From the NCBI GenBank assembly GCA_002282555.1, contig NCJR01000057.1:1-9559 (forward strand): a stretch of 9,559 nt of DNA, written 5' to 3'. The position numbers were made by a program, and so were the translations under genes. Shown piece after piece: positions 1-7,068 of the stretch; position 1 is the stretch's first letter; each line of letters begins with the position of its first letter. The notes under the pieces are model-generated. The model saw only the letters and a list, made by a program, of their open reading frames with translations, made no database searches and was not told the DNA's origin. Origin of the DNA: Rhodobacterales bacterium 34-62-10 (GTDB lineage Bacteria > Pseudomonadota > Alphaproteobacteria > Rhodobacterales > Rhodobacteraceae).

Positions 1-2
1 CT

Positions 3-425
3 GGCACCGGGATCGCGCCCTTCGCCAGCCTGATCCGCGACCCCGAAACCTATGACAAGTTCGAGCAGGTCATCCTGTGCCACACCTGCCGCGATGTGGC
101 GGAACTGACCTATGGCGCCGATCTGGTCCGCGACCTGCGCACCGATCCGCTGGTGGGCGACATGGCAGGCGGGCTGATCCATTACGCCACCACCACCCGC
201 GAACCTTCCGCGCTGATGGGGCGGCAGACCGATCTGATGGCCTCTGGCCGCATGTTCACCGATCTGGGCCTGCCGCCGATCAACCCCGCCACCGATCGTG
301 GCATGATCTGCGGCTCGATGGAGATGCTGCGCGACACCAAGGCCGCACTCGAAGGCTTCGGGCTGGAAGAGGGCGCGAACAACAAACCCGCGACCTTCGT
401 CGTGGAGCGCGCTTTTGTCGGCTAG
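3..425 (+). CDS. fpr: Ferredoxin--NADP+ reductase, C-terminal part (5' end outside window)
   Basis: Flavoenzyme that moves electrons between NADPH and ferredoxin or flavodoxin in the cytoplasm. The window starts inside the gene; the first full codon is at 3. The visible 140 residues begin with GTGIAPFASLIRD, the nucleotide-binding GTGIAPF motif of the FAD/NAD(P)-binding domain, followed by VILCHTCR and YGADLV, and further on GLPPINPATDRGMICGSMEML, the conserved stretch that contacts the adenine/NADP side in bacterial-type FPRs. The protein ends in ERAFVG. From memory, Rhodobacter capsulatus FPR ends in a similar AFVG segment with a few more residues, so this C-terminus looks slightly shorter. 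A separate promoter lies between it and the next gene, so it need not be in that operon. The neighbouring reductase homologue is of a ferredoxin-dependent family, so a functional link is possible. Confidence 0.9.
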   Translation, partial: GTGIAPFASLIRDPETYDKFEQVILCHTCRDVAELTYGADLVRDLRTDPLVGDMAGGLIHYATTTREPSALMGRQTDLMASGRMFTDLGLPPINPATDRGMICGSMEMLRDTKAALEGFGLEEGANNKPATFVVERAFVG

Positions 426-439
426 GCGCCACAATTGAT

Positions 440-469
440 TTGACAGCCGGGCAGGTGCCGATTTCTTAT
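440..469 (+). promoter_or_regulatory. Candidate sigma-70 promoter of the hydroxylase/reductase operon
   Basis: A perfect TTGACA (440-445) is followed after 18 bp by TCTTAT (464-469), which matches four of six positions of TATAAT. It lies in the 104-bp gap between the fpr stop codon and the first gene of the six-gene operon. The -10 side is covered by the motif at 461-483 that recurs upstream of the MarR gene, so repression by occlusion is plausible. Seen in sequence only; no transcription start is known. Confidence 0.55.
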
Positions 470-483
470 TCGTGTGCAAACAA
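461..483 (+). promoter_or_regulatory. Candidate MarR operator (copy 1)
   Basis: A 23-bp segment starting ATTTCTTATTCG and ending GTGCAAACAA matches 18 of 23 positions of the segment at 8235-8257 upstream of the MarR-family gene, with no gap. The 3' end GCAAACAA is identical in both. The copy here overlaps the -10 of the candidate operon promoter. That makes it a good candidate for the binding site through which the MarR protein controls the operon. The dyad symmetry of this copy is poor; the other copy contains a clean TGTTTG/CAAACA inverted repeat. Confidence 0.5.
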
Positions 484-489
484 AAATCA

Positions 490-512
490 GACCCCGCGAC
501 ATGACGCGGGTC
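490..512 (+). promoter_or_regulatory. Hairpin in the 5' leader of the operon
   Basis: The arms GACCC-C-GCG (490-498) and CGCGGGTC (505-512) can pair as an 8-bp GC-rich stem with one bulged C and a six-base loop ACATGA. It lies just upstream of the GGGGAAG ribosome binding site (517-523) of the first gene and has no T-run, so it is not an intrinsic terminator. It could affect translation or mRNA stability. It is a structure seen by eye only. Confidence 0.4.
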
Positions 513-529
513 ACAACGGGGAAGCTGCG

Positions 530-1384
530 ATGGGATATCTTGTTGCCGCATCATTGTCCGAGGCGCTGGACGCGCTGAACAAGGGGAACGCCGCCGTCAT
601 CGCCGGCGGGACCGACTGGTTCCCCGCCATGGGCACAAGGCCGCTGACCGGTGATCTGATCGACATCACCCGCGTGCCCGGATTGCGCGGCATCACCCGT
701 GATGATAACGGCTGGCGCATCGGCGGGGCCACCACCTGGACCGATGTGATCCGCGCCGATCTGCCGCCCGCCTTTGACGGGCTCAAATCCGCCGCGCGTG
801 AGGTGGGATCGGTCCAGATCCAGAACGCGGGCACCCTCGCGGGCAATCTGTGCAACGCATCCCCCGCCGCCGATGGCGTGCCGCCACTGCTGACACTCGG
901 GGCGGTGGTCGAACTGGCATCAGCCTATGGCACGCGGCGGATGCCGCTGTCGACGTTTCTGAAAGGCCCGCGTCAGACCGCCCGCATGCCGGGCGAGGTG
1001 CTGACCGCCCTGTTGATCCCCGACCTGCCCGCAACCGCGCAGGGGGCCTTTCTCAAGCTGGGGGCGCGTCAGTATCTTGTCATCTCCATCGCGATGGTGG
1101 CCGCCGTTGTCACGCTAGAGCAGGGCTGCATCAGCCAGGCCGCCCTTGCCGTCGGCTCCTGTTCCGCAACCGCCCAACGCCTGCCCGCGCTGGAAGCCGA
1201 CCTGATTGGCCGCAGCGCCGCTGATGTGCTGGCCGCAGGCGCCACCCTCATCACGCCTGCGCATCTGGCGCCGCTGTCTCCCATCGCTGATGTGCGTGGC
1301 AGTGCCGCATACCGGATGGAGGCCGCCGCCACCCTCTGCGCCCGCGCACTGGCCCTGACATTGAAAGACACGAGCCATGGATAA
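530..1384 (+). CDS. FAD-binding subunit of a molybdenum hydroxylase (CoxM/XdhB-type)
   Basis: Medium subunit of a xanthine-dehydrogenase-family enzyme. It would carry FAD and pass electrons from the iron-sulfur clusters to the final acceptor. The protein is 284 aa, usual for CoxM-type subunits. Residues 23-30 (VIAGGTDW) match the first FAD-binding motif AGGTD, and QNAGTLAGNLCNASPAADGVP (about 100-120) matches the second, usually TIGGNLxxxSPxxD. The CO-dehydrogenase flavoprotein C-terminal domain follows, with a LGARQYLVISIAMVA-type segment. The frame is open far upstream, but ATG 530 is chosen because the protein starts directly at the conserved domain and GGGGAAG lies 6 bp upstream. The stop overlaps the next gene by 8 nt, consistent with coupled translation of the two subunits. 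The substrate cannot be told from this subunit. Confidence 0.9.
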   Translation: MGYLVAASLSEALDALNKGNAAVIAGGTDWFPAMGTRPLTGDLIDITRVPGLRGITRDDNGWRIGGATTWTDVIRADLPPAFDGLKSAAREVGSVQIQNAGTLAGNLCNASPAADGVPPLLTLGAVVELASAYGTRRMPLSTFLKGPRQTARMPGEVLTALLIPDLPATAQGAFLKLGARQYLVISIAMVAAVVTLEQGCISQAALAVGSCSATAQRLPALEADLIGRSAADVLAAGATLITPAHLAPLSPIADVRGSAAYRMEAAATLCARALALTLKDTSHG

Positions 1385-4121
1385 GCACAGCGCACAGCAC
1401 ATTACCGCCTTCCATCTGAATGGCCATGTGGTCGAGGTCGAGGGAACTCCGGGCGAACGCCTCTCCCACGCCCTGCGCGAACGCCTGGGTGCAAAAGACG
1501 TCAAGATCGGCTGCAACGCAGGCGATTGCGGGGCCTGCACCGTGCTGGTCGATGGGGCGCCCGTCTGTGCCTGCCTCATGCCCGTGCAACAGGCGGCGGG
1601 GCGCAAGGTCGAGACATTGGCCGGGCTGGTCAAGGCCGACCCCCATGCCACACGGCTGATGGACAGCTTTCAGGCGCATCAGGCCGCGCAATGCGGGATC
1701 TGCACGCCGGGCATGATGGTCTCAGCCGTGGCCTTGCTGCGCGACGTGGCCGCGCCCGATGCCGCGCAGGTGCAGGATGCGCTGGGCGGCGTGCTGTGCC
1801 GTTGCACCGGCTACCGCAAGATCATCGACGCGGTGGTGGGCGCCGGGGCCGCACAACCATCCGAGGGTTCGGGCGATGTCGGCACCACGATCCGCCGCCT
1901 TGACGGTCTGCCAAAGGTCACCGGGACGGAAGCCTTCGGCGATGATGTCGCCCCCGCCGATGCGCTGGTCGTCCGGGTGATCCGGTCGCCCCATGCCCAT
2001 GCGGGGTTCACCCTTGGCGATCTGGACGCCTACCGCGCCGCGCATCCCGGCATCCACTCCATCCTGACCGCCGCCGATGTTCCCGGCCTCAACGCGTTCG
2101 GCGTGATCCCCGGTTTCATCGACCAGCCCGTCTTTGCCGTGGATCACATCCGCTTCCGGGGCGAGGCGATTGCCGCCGTGGTGGGTGACGCCGCGATCAT
2201 GGCACAGCTGGACCTCGATGCCTTCCCCGTCACATGGGACCCGCGCCCCGCCGCCATGGACTGCACCAGCGCCCTTGCCGATGACGCAGCGCAACTCCAT
2301 CCCGGTCGCGCGCAAAACATCATGTGTCGCGGTCATGTCGCCTGTGGCGATCCCGACAGCGCCCTGTCGCGCGCCGATGTGACGGTCGAGGGGCGCTTCA
2401 CCACCGCCTTCGTGGAACACGCCTATATCGAGCCTGAGGCCGGTTTCGCCACCTATGACGGCACCCGCGTTACCGTCCATGCCTGCACCCAAGCGCCTGT
2501 GATGGACCAAGACGCGCTGATGCAAATCCTTGCCATGCCGCGCGAGACTATCCGCATCATCCCGACCGCCGTGGGCGGGGGCTTTGGCTCGAAACTCGAT
2601 GTTTCGATCCAGCCGTTTCTGGCGCTGGCCGCGATGAAAACAGGCCGTCCTGTCCGCATCACCTATGAGCGGACCGAGTCCATGCAATCCACCACCAAAC
2701 GCCACCCCGCACAGATCACCATGCGGATCGGCGCCACGGCGGACGGTCGCATCTCAGGCATGACCTTCGATGGCGATTTCAACACCGGCGCCTATGCCTC
2801 ATGGGGCCCGACCGTGGCAAACCGCGTGCCTGTCCACGCCTCCGGCCCCTACCATGTGCCAGATTACCGCGCCACCTCGCGCGCGGTGAACACCCATTGC
2901 GTGCCCGCGGGCGCGTTCCGTGGCTTCGGCGTGCCGCAATCGGCCATCACACAGGAAAGCCTGTTTGACGAACTGGCCGCCAAACTGGGCATGGATGCGC
3001 TCGATTTCCGGATCCTCAACGCGCTGGACAACGGCATCCCCACCGTCTGCGGTCAAACCTTCGACATTGGCGTCGGCGTCAAACAATGCCTTGAGGCGCT
3101 GCGCCCTGCTTGGGACGCCGCGAAACAAGATTGCGCCGCCTTCAACGCCACCAACACTGCCCATAAACGCGGCGTCGGTCTGGCGGCGGGCTGGTATGGC
3201 TGCGGCAATACCTCGATGCCCAACCCATCCACCATCCGCGCCGGGCTGCGGGCCGATGGCACCGTGGTCCTGCACCAAGGCGCGATGGATATCGGCCAAG
3301 GCGCCAATACCGTGATCCCCCAGATCTTCGCCCGCGCCCTTGGCGTGCCGGTCCACCGCCTCAGCTTGCTCGGCCCCGACACGGATATCACCCCCGACGC
3401 GGGCAAAACCTCGGCCAGCCGCCAGACCTTCGTGTCGGGCAATGCCGCAAGGCTCGCAGGTGAGGCGCTGCGCCGTGCGATCCTGTCGCATGTCAACGCC
3501 GCCCCCGACGCCGTGATCACACTCGATGATGGCCAAGTCTCCGTCACCGATGGGACCCAGCATTTCACCCTTGATCTGACCCGCCTTGATCCCAACCCCG
3601 CAGGCTATGTGCTGGAAGTCAACGAAAGCTACGATCCCCCCACCAAACCGCTGGATAAAAACGGCCAAGGCGCGCCCTACGCCCAATATGGCTATGCCGC
3701 GCATCTGGTGGTGGTCGACGTGGACCTTGCCTTGGGCCGCGTCCGTCCGCTGCATTTCACCGCGGCCCATGACGTGGGCCAGGCCATCAACCCGCTGCTG
3801 GTCGAGGGTCAGGTGCAGGGCGGCATCGCCCAAGGCATGGGCATGGCCCTGATGGAGGAATATATCCCCCACCGGACCGAAAATCTGCATGACTACCTGA
3901 TCCCCACCATCGGCGACGTGCCCCCCATCGACACGCTGATCATCGAAGTGCCCGATGCCCATGGCCCCTATGGTGCCAAGGGCTTGGGCGAACACGTGTT
4001 GATCCCCACCGCCCCCGCGATCCTGAACGCCATCCACAACGCCACGGGTGCCCGGATCACCCAGGTTCCCGCCACCCCCGCGCGGGTCCGCGCCGCCCTG
4101 AAGGAGGCTGGACATGCCTGA
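1377..4121 (+). CDS. Fused [2Fe-2S]/molybdopterin subunit of a xanthine-dehydrogenase-family hydroxylase
   Basis: Catalytic subunit that would hydroxylate a heteroaromatic ring carbon next to nitrogen, using water as the oxygen source. The 914-aa protein fuses two modules usually encoded separately. Residues 1-155 are the CoxS-like iron-sulfur part: plant-type ferredoxin cysteines C46, C51, C54 and C66 (CNAGDCGAC), then the alpha-helical [2Fe-2S] domain with QCGICTPG (C106, C109) and CRCTGYR (C141, C143). A linker of roughly 15 residues leads to the molybdopterin part, starting about residue 170 (RRLDGLPKVTG). This contains GGGFGSK (400-406), GAFRGFG around R515, and GAKGLGEH with E872, which fits the conserved active-site glutamate. 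It overlaps both neighbours by 8 nt. The FAD partner is the preceding gene. With the 6-hydroxynicotinate reductase homologue next, nicotinate 6-hydroxylation is a reasonable guess, but related N-heterocycles are equally possible. Confidence 0.9.
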   Translation: MDKHSAQHITAFHLNGHVVEVEGTPGERLSHALRERLGAKDVKIGCNAGDCGACTVLVDGAPVCACLMPVQQAAGRKVETLAGLVKADPHATRLMDSFQAHQAAQCGICTPGMMVSAVALLRDVAAPDAAQVQDALGGVLCRCTGYRKIIDAVVGAGAAQPSEGSGDVGTTIRRLDGLPKVTGTEAFGDDVAPADALVVRVIRSPHAHAGFTLGDLDAYRAAHPGIHSILTAADVPGLNAFGVIPGFIDQPVFAVDHIRFRGEAIAAVVGDAAIMAQLDLDAFPVTWDPRPAAMDCTSALADDAAQLHPGRAQNIMCRGHVACGDPDSALSRADVTVEGRFTTAFVEHAYIEPEAGFATYDGTRVTVHACTQAPVMDQDALMQILAMPRETIRIIPTAVGGGFGSKLDVSIQPFLALAAMKTGRPVRITYERTESMQSTTKRHPAQITMRIGATADGRISGMTFDGDFNTGAYASWGPTVANRVPVHASGPYHVPDYRATSRAVNTHCVPAGAFRGFGVPQSAITQESLFDELAAKLGMDALDFRILNALDNGIPTVCGQTFDIGVGVKQCLEALRPAWDAAKQDCAAFNATNTAHKRGVGLAAGWYGCGNTSMPNPSTIRAGLRADGTVVLHQGAMDIGQGANTVIPQIFARALGVPVHRLSLLGPDTDITPDAGKTSASRQTFVSGNAARLAGEALRRAILSHVNAAPDAVITLDDGQVSVTDGTQHFTLDLTRLDPNPAGYVLEVNESYDPPTKPLDKNGQGAPYAQYGYAAHLVVVDVDLALGRVRPLHFTAAHDVGQAINPLLVEGQVQGGIAQGMGMALMEEYIPHRTENLHDYLIPTIGDVPPIDTLIIEVPDAHGPYGAKGLGEHVLIPTAPAILNAIHNATGARITQVPATPARVRAALKEAGHA

Positions 4122-5610
4122 CGACAACGCCCCCCTGACCACCGAGAAAATCCGCTGCGATGCCTGCCCCGTCATGTGCTACATCGCCGATGGCAACACG
4201 GGTGCCTGCGACCGCTATGCCAACCACGGCGGCGCGCTCGTCCGGCTTGATCCGCTGACCGTGATCCAGGGCGGCGCGCAGGCTGTCGCCTTCCTTGATC
4301 AGGGGGAAAACGCGCAGGATTGGGATGGCGATGTCATTCAGGGCAACCGGACCTTTGTCACCGCCGTGGGCGCGGGCACCACATATCCCGATTACAAGCC
4401 CGCGCCTTTCATCGTCAGCCAGCAGGTGGACGGCGTCGATATGGTCACCGTCGTGACCGAAGGCATCTTCTCCTATTGCGGGGTCAAGGTGAAGATCGAC
4501 ACCGACCGCCATATCGGGCACGAGCGCGCGATTGTCCGCGTGGACGGCGAACCCATCGGCCATGTGATGACCGCTGAATATGGCTCAAAGATGCTGTCCT
4601 TGGGCGGGGTCGAACACCTGACGGGCGGGTCCAAGAAAGAAGGCCGCGTCACCTGCGACGCGCTGATGCGCCTGTGCAACCGCGAAGCCGTAGAAATGCA
4701 GATCGACGATGGCGTCACCCTGATCGTGCAGGCGGGTCATGCCCCCATCATCAACGGTCAGCCCGAAAAACTGATGCGTGTGGGCTGTGGCTCGGCCACG
4801 ATCGGGATGTTCGCCAAGCAATGGCAGGACCATGTCGATGAGGTCGTGGTTGTCGATGACCATATTACCGGCGTCCTGACGGAACATGAGGCCGGAAAGG
4901 GCCTCGACATGCGCCCCTCGGGGATCAAGATAAAGGGGCGCAAATCCACGCCGGGGCGCTATTTCCAGGTCGCTGAACCGGGCACCGGCTGGGGCGGCAC
5001 CAATGTCGAAGACCCGCTGACGATCCTCAAACCTGCCGATCCGAAACTGGCATGGCCGGGCCTGCGCCTGCTGATGATCTCGACCACCGGGGAACAATGG
5101 GCCTATTACATCCTCGATGATGCGCTTATCCCGCAACCGGCCCAGATCACGCCCGCATTGCTCGCCACCGCCGAACGTATCGCGGAGAACTGCGAACCCT
5201 CGCTGTGCTCCGTGCTGTTCATGGGTGGCGCAGGCGGATCGCTGCGCGCAGGCGTCACGGAAAACCCCGTGCGCCTGACCCGCTCGGTCAAGGACGCGCT
5301 CACCTACGTCTCCTGCGGCGGGGCCGAGGCCTATGTCTGGCCCGGTGGCGGTATCACCGTCATGGCCGATGTGATGGACATGCCCACCAATTCCTTCGGC
5401 TATGTGCCCACGCCAGCGCTGGTCGCGCCGATCGAATTCACCCTGCGCCTGTCCGACTACGCGGCGCTTGGTGGTCACGTGGACCACGTCAAACCGGTCG
5501 AGGATGTGCTGACCCCCGCCATCCGCAAGGTGCTGCCCAATATCAGCCAGCCTGATCCGCATGATCCGCAGAACTACCGCTGGCGACCTGACCGCAAAGG
5601 GCGACGCTGA
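4114..5610 (+). CDS. 6-hydroxynicotinate reductase family iron-sulfur flavoprotein
   Basis: Resembles the 6-hydroxynicotinate reductase family (hnr of Eubacterium barkeri), which uses reduced ferredoxin to convert 6-hydroxynicotinate to 1,4,5,6-tetrahydro-6-oxonicotinate. The known enzyme has a covalently bound flavin, one [2Fe-2S] and two [4Fe-4S] clusters. This 498-aa protein begins with a four-cysteine motif C15-x2-C18-P-x2-C22-x9-C32, followed by DRYAN. Seven further cysteines are at 122, 181, 188, 225, 360, 365 and 401, enough for several clusters. Residues 249-254 are DHITGV, like the D-x-I-T-G-A flavinylation motif of ApbE targets; T252 would be the modified residue. ATG 4114 has a strong AAGGAGG 6 bp upstream and overlaps the previous gene by 8 nt. 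Family assignment is by recalled similarity; the true substrate is inferred from the hydroxylase upstream. There is no signal peptide. Confidence 0.8.
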   Translation: MPDDNAPLTTEKIRCDACPVMCYIADGNTGACDRYANHGGALVRLDPLTVIQGGAQAVAFLDQGENAQDWDGDVIQGNRTFVTAVGAGTTYPDYKPAPFIVSQQVDGVDMVTVVTEGIFSYCGVKVKIDTDRHIGHERAIVRVDGEPIGHVMTAEYGSKMLSLGGVEHLTGGSKKEGRVTCDALMRLCNREAVEMQIDDGVTLIVQAGHAPIINGQPEKLMRVGCGSATIGMFAKQWQDHVDEVVVVDDHITGVLTEHEAGKGLDMRPSGIKIKGRKSTPGRYFQVAEPGTGWGGTNVEDPLTILKPADPKLAWPGLRLLMISTTGEQWAYYILDDALIPQPAQITPALLATAERIAENCEPSLCSVLFMGGAGGSLRAGVTENPVRLTRSVKDALTYVSCGGAEAYVWPGGGITVMADVMDMPTNSFGYVPTPALVAPIEFTLRLSDYAALGGHVDHVKPVEDVLTPAIRKVLPNISQPDPHDPQNYRWRPDRKGRR

Positions 5611-6491
5611 TGGGGCCGCAAGCCGCCCTTTTGCCGGATGGCCGCCTGCACCTGCATCACGGCCCGATTGATCTGGTGATCATGGCCGAGGAGCACAGCG
5701 AGGAGGCGACCCGCACAGCCTACCGCACAGCTTATCGCGCCGCCCGCGACCGTTTCCGGACAATCCTTGAAGAGATCGTCCCGGAATTATCCATGTTGCG
5801 CAAGCCCTTGGGGAATGTCCCATCAGGGGACATTGCCCGCCGCATGCACCGCGCCTGCGCGTCCGTCGCGCAGGGCGATTTCATCACCCCCATGGCCGCC
5901 GTCGCCGGGTCCGTCGCGGACGAAGTTCTGGCCGCGATGCTGGCCGCCACCCCCCTCACGCGCGCCTATGTCAACAATGGCGGCGATATCGCGCTGCATC
6001 TGACCCCCGCTCAGGTCTACCGCGCCGCCATCGCCGGGCTTGATGGGCAACTGGCTGGTCAGATCGCGATCCATGCAGGCCAAGGCATCGGCGGTATCGC
6101 CACCTCGGGGCAGGGCGGGCGCAGCCTGTCCTTGGGCATCGCCACCTCGGTCACCGTTCTCGCCAGCAATGCCGCCACCGCCGACGCCGCCGCCACGCTG
6201 ATCGCGAATTCGGTTGATCTGCCGGGCCACCCCGCCATCACCCGCCGCCCCGCACAGGACATCCAGCCCGACAGCGATCTGGGGCAGCGGCTTGTCGTCA
6301 CCCATGTCGGGCCACTCTCTACAGACGACATCCAAACCGCACTGACCCAAGGCCAGACACGCGCGCAACGGCTGATAGAGGCAGGCACCATTGCCGCCGC
6401 CGCCCTTGTCCTGCAAGGTCATGGCGTCACGGTCGGACACATCACAGACAGGGCCACGGCCCAACCGGAAAGGAGCCTGCAGCATGCCTGA
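5610..6491 (+). CDS. UPF0280 family protein, ApbE superfamily (possible flavin transferase)
   Basis: A 293-aa member of UPF0280/COG2122, a poorly characterised branch of the ApbE superfamily. ApbE proteins attach FMN from FAD to threonine or serine of target proteins. Visible marks are DFITPMAAVAGSVADEVL (about 90-107), typical of UPF0280; NNGGDIALHL (122-131), matching the ApbE NxGGD motif; and SVTVLASNAATADAAATLIA (180-199), matching the ApbE segment with the conserved A-D-A (D192). The start ATG overlaps the previous stop by one base (TGATG), so it is probably translated by coupling. It lies directly after a homologue of an enzyme with covalent flavin, which suggests that enzyme as its target. 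That role is inference. The 3' end overlaps the next gene by 8 nt. Confidence 0.82.
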   Translation: MGPQAALLPDGRLHLHHGPIDLVIMAEEHSEEATRTAYRTAYRAARDRFRTILEEIVPELSMLRKPLGNVPSGDIARRMHRACASVAQGDFITPMAAVAGSVADEVLAAMLAATPLTRAYVNNGGDIALHLTPAQVYRAAIAGLDGQLAGQIAIHAGQGIGGIATSGQGGRSLSLGIATSVTVLASNAATADAAATLIANSVDLPGHPAITRRPAQDIQPDSDLGQRLVVTHVGPLSTDDIQTALTQGQTRAQRLIEAGTIAAAALVLQGHGVTVGHITDRATAQPERSLQHA

Positions 6492-7068
6492 GGTCGAGAT
6501 ACGCAAATTCGCCACTGTGGTCGAGGAAGTCTTCCACGAAGGCGGCCCCCGCGCCACCACTCCCCTGCGCCGCGCCGCCGTGATCGCGGTGATCCGCAAC
6601 CCATTTGCGGGCCGCTATGTGGCCGATATCCAGCCCTTCATGGAGGACCTCAAACCCCTTGGCCTGACCATGGCCAATCGTCTGGTTGACCTCTTGGGCG
6701 GTGACCCGTCCGTGGTCGAAGGCTATGGCAAAGGCGCCATCGTGGGGGCTGCGGGTGAGGTGGAGCATGGCGCGCTGTGGCATGCGCCGGGTGGCTATGC
6801 GATGCGCGAGGTGTTGGGCGATGCCATGGCGATCGTGCCGTCCACCAAAAAGGTGGGCGGCGTTGGCACGCGGCTGGATGTGCCGATCACGCATATCAAC
6901 GCTTCCTACGTGCGCAGCCATTTCGATGCGATGGAACTGGGCCTGAACGATGCGCCGCGCGCCGATGAGATGGCGCTGATGCTGGTCATGACCACGGGTC
7001 CGCGCGTGCATCACCGTGCGGGCGGGTTGGCGGCGGATCAGATCACCGGAAAGGACGGGCTGAGATGA
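6484..7068 (+). CDS. DUF1185 / amino acid synthesis family protein, paralogue 1
   Basis: A 194-aa protein of Pfam AA_synth (PF06684, formerly DUF1185), whose solved members have a variant of the Bacillus chorismate mutase fold; no reaction is firmly established as far as I know. Conserved blocks are NPFAGRY (39-45), YGKGAIVG, GEVEHG, VPSTKKVGGVG (118-128), LDVP, YVRSHFD (142-148) and LNDAPRADE (154-162), ending KDGLR. ATG 6484 is chosen, rather than the upstream extension of the frame, because GGAAAGGAG lies 9 bp upstream and the homologous second copy starts at the same place. It overlaps the previous gene by 8 nt and the next copy by 4 nt (ATGA). Position at the end of a ring-hydroxylase/ring-reductase operon suggests a late step such as ring opening; this is inference. 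Confidence 0.85.
   Translation: MPEVEIRKFATVVEEVFHEGGPRATTPLRRAAVIAVIRNPFAGRYVADIQPFMEDLKPLGLTMANRLVDLLGGDPSVVEGYGKGAIVGAAGEVEHGALWHAPGGYAMREVLGDAMAIVPSTKKVGGVGTRLDVPITHINASYVRSHFDAMELGLNDAPRADEMALMLVMTTGPRVHHRAGGLAADQITGKDGLR

Noticed and set aside
77..529. N-terminal extension of the FAD subunit frame back to an ATG at 77
   Set aside because: It overlaps fpr in another frame, its arginine/histidine-rich translation looks like a shadow, and ATG 530 has a ribosome binding site and starts at the conserved domain.
1722..2705. Long minus-strand frames opposite the hydroxylase and reductase genes (also 2799-4175, 4585-5562, 6442-7422)
   Set aside because: Gly/His/Arg-rich translations without recognisable domains, antisense to well-supported genes; usual shadows in GC-rich DNA.
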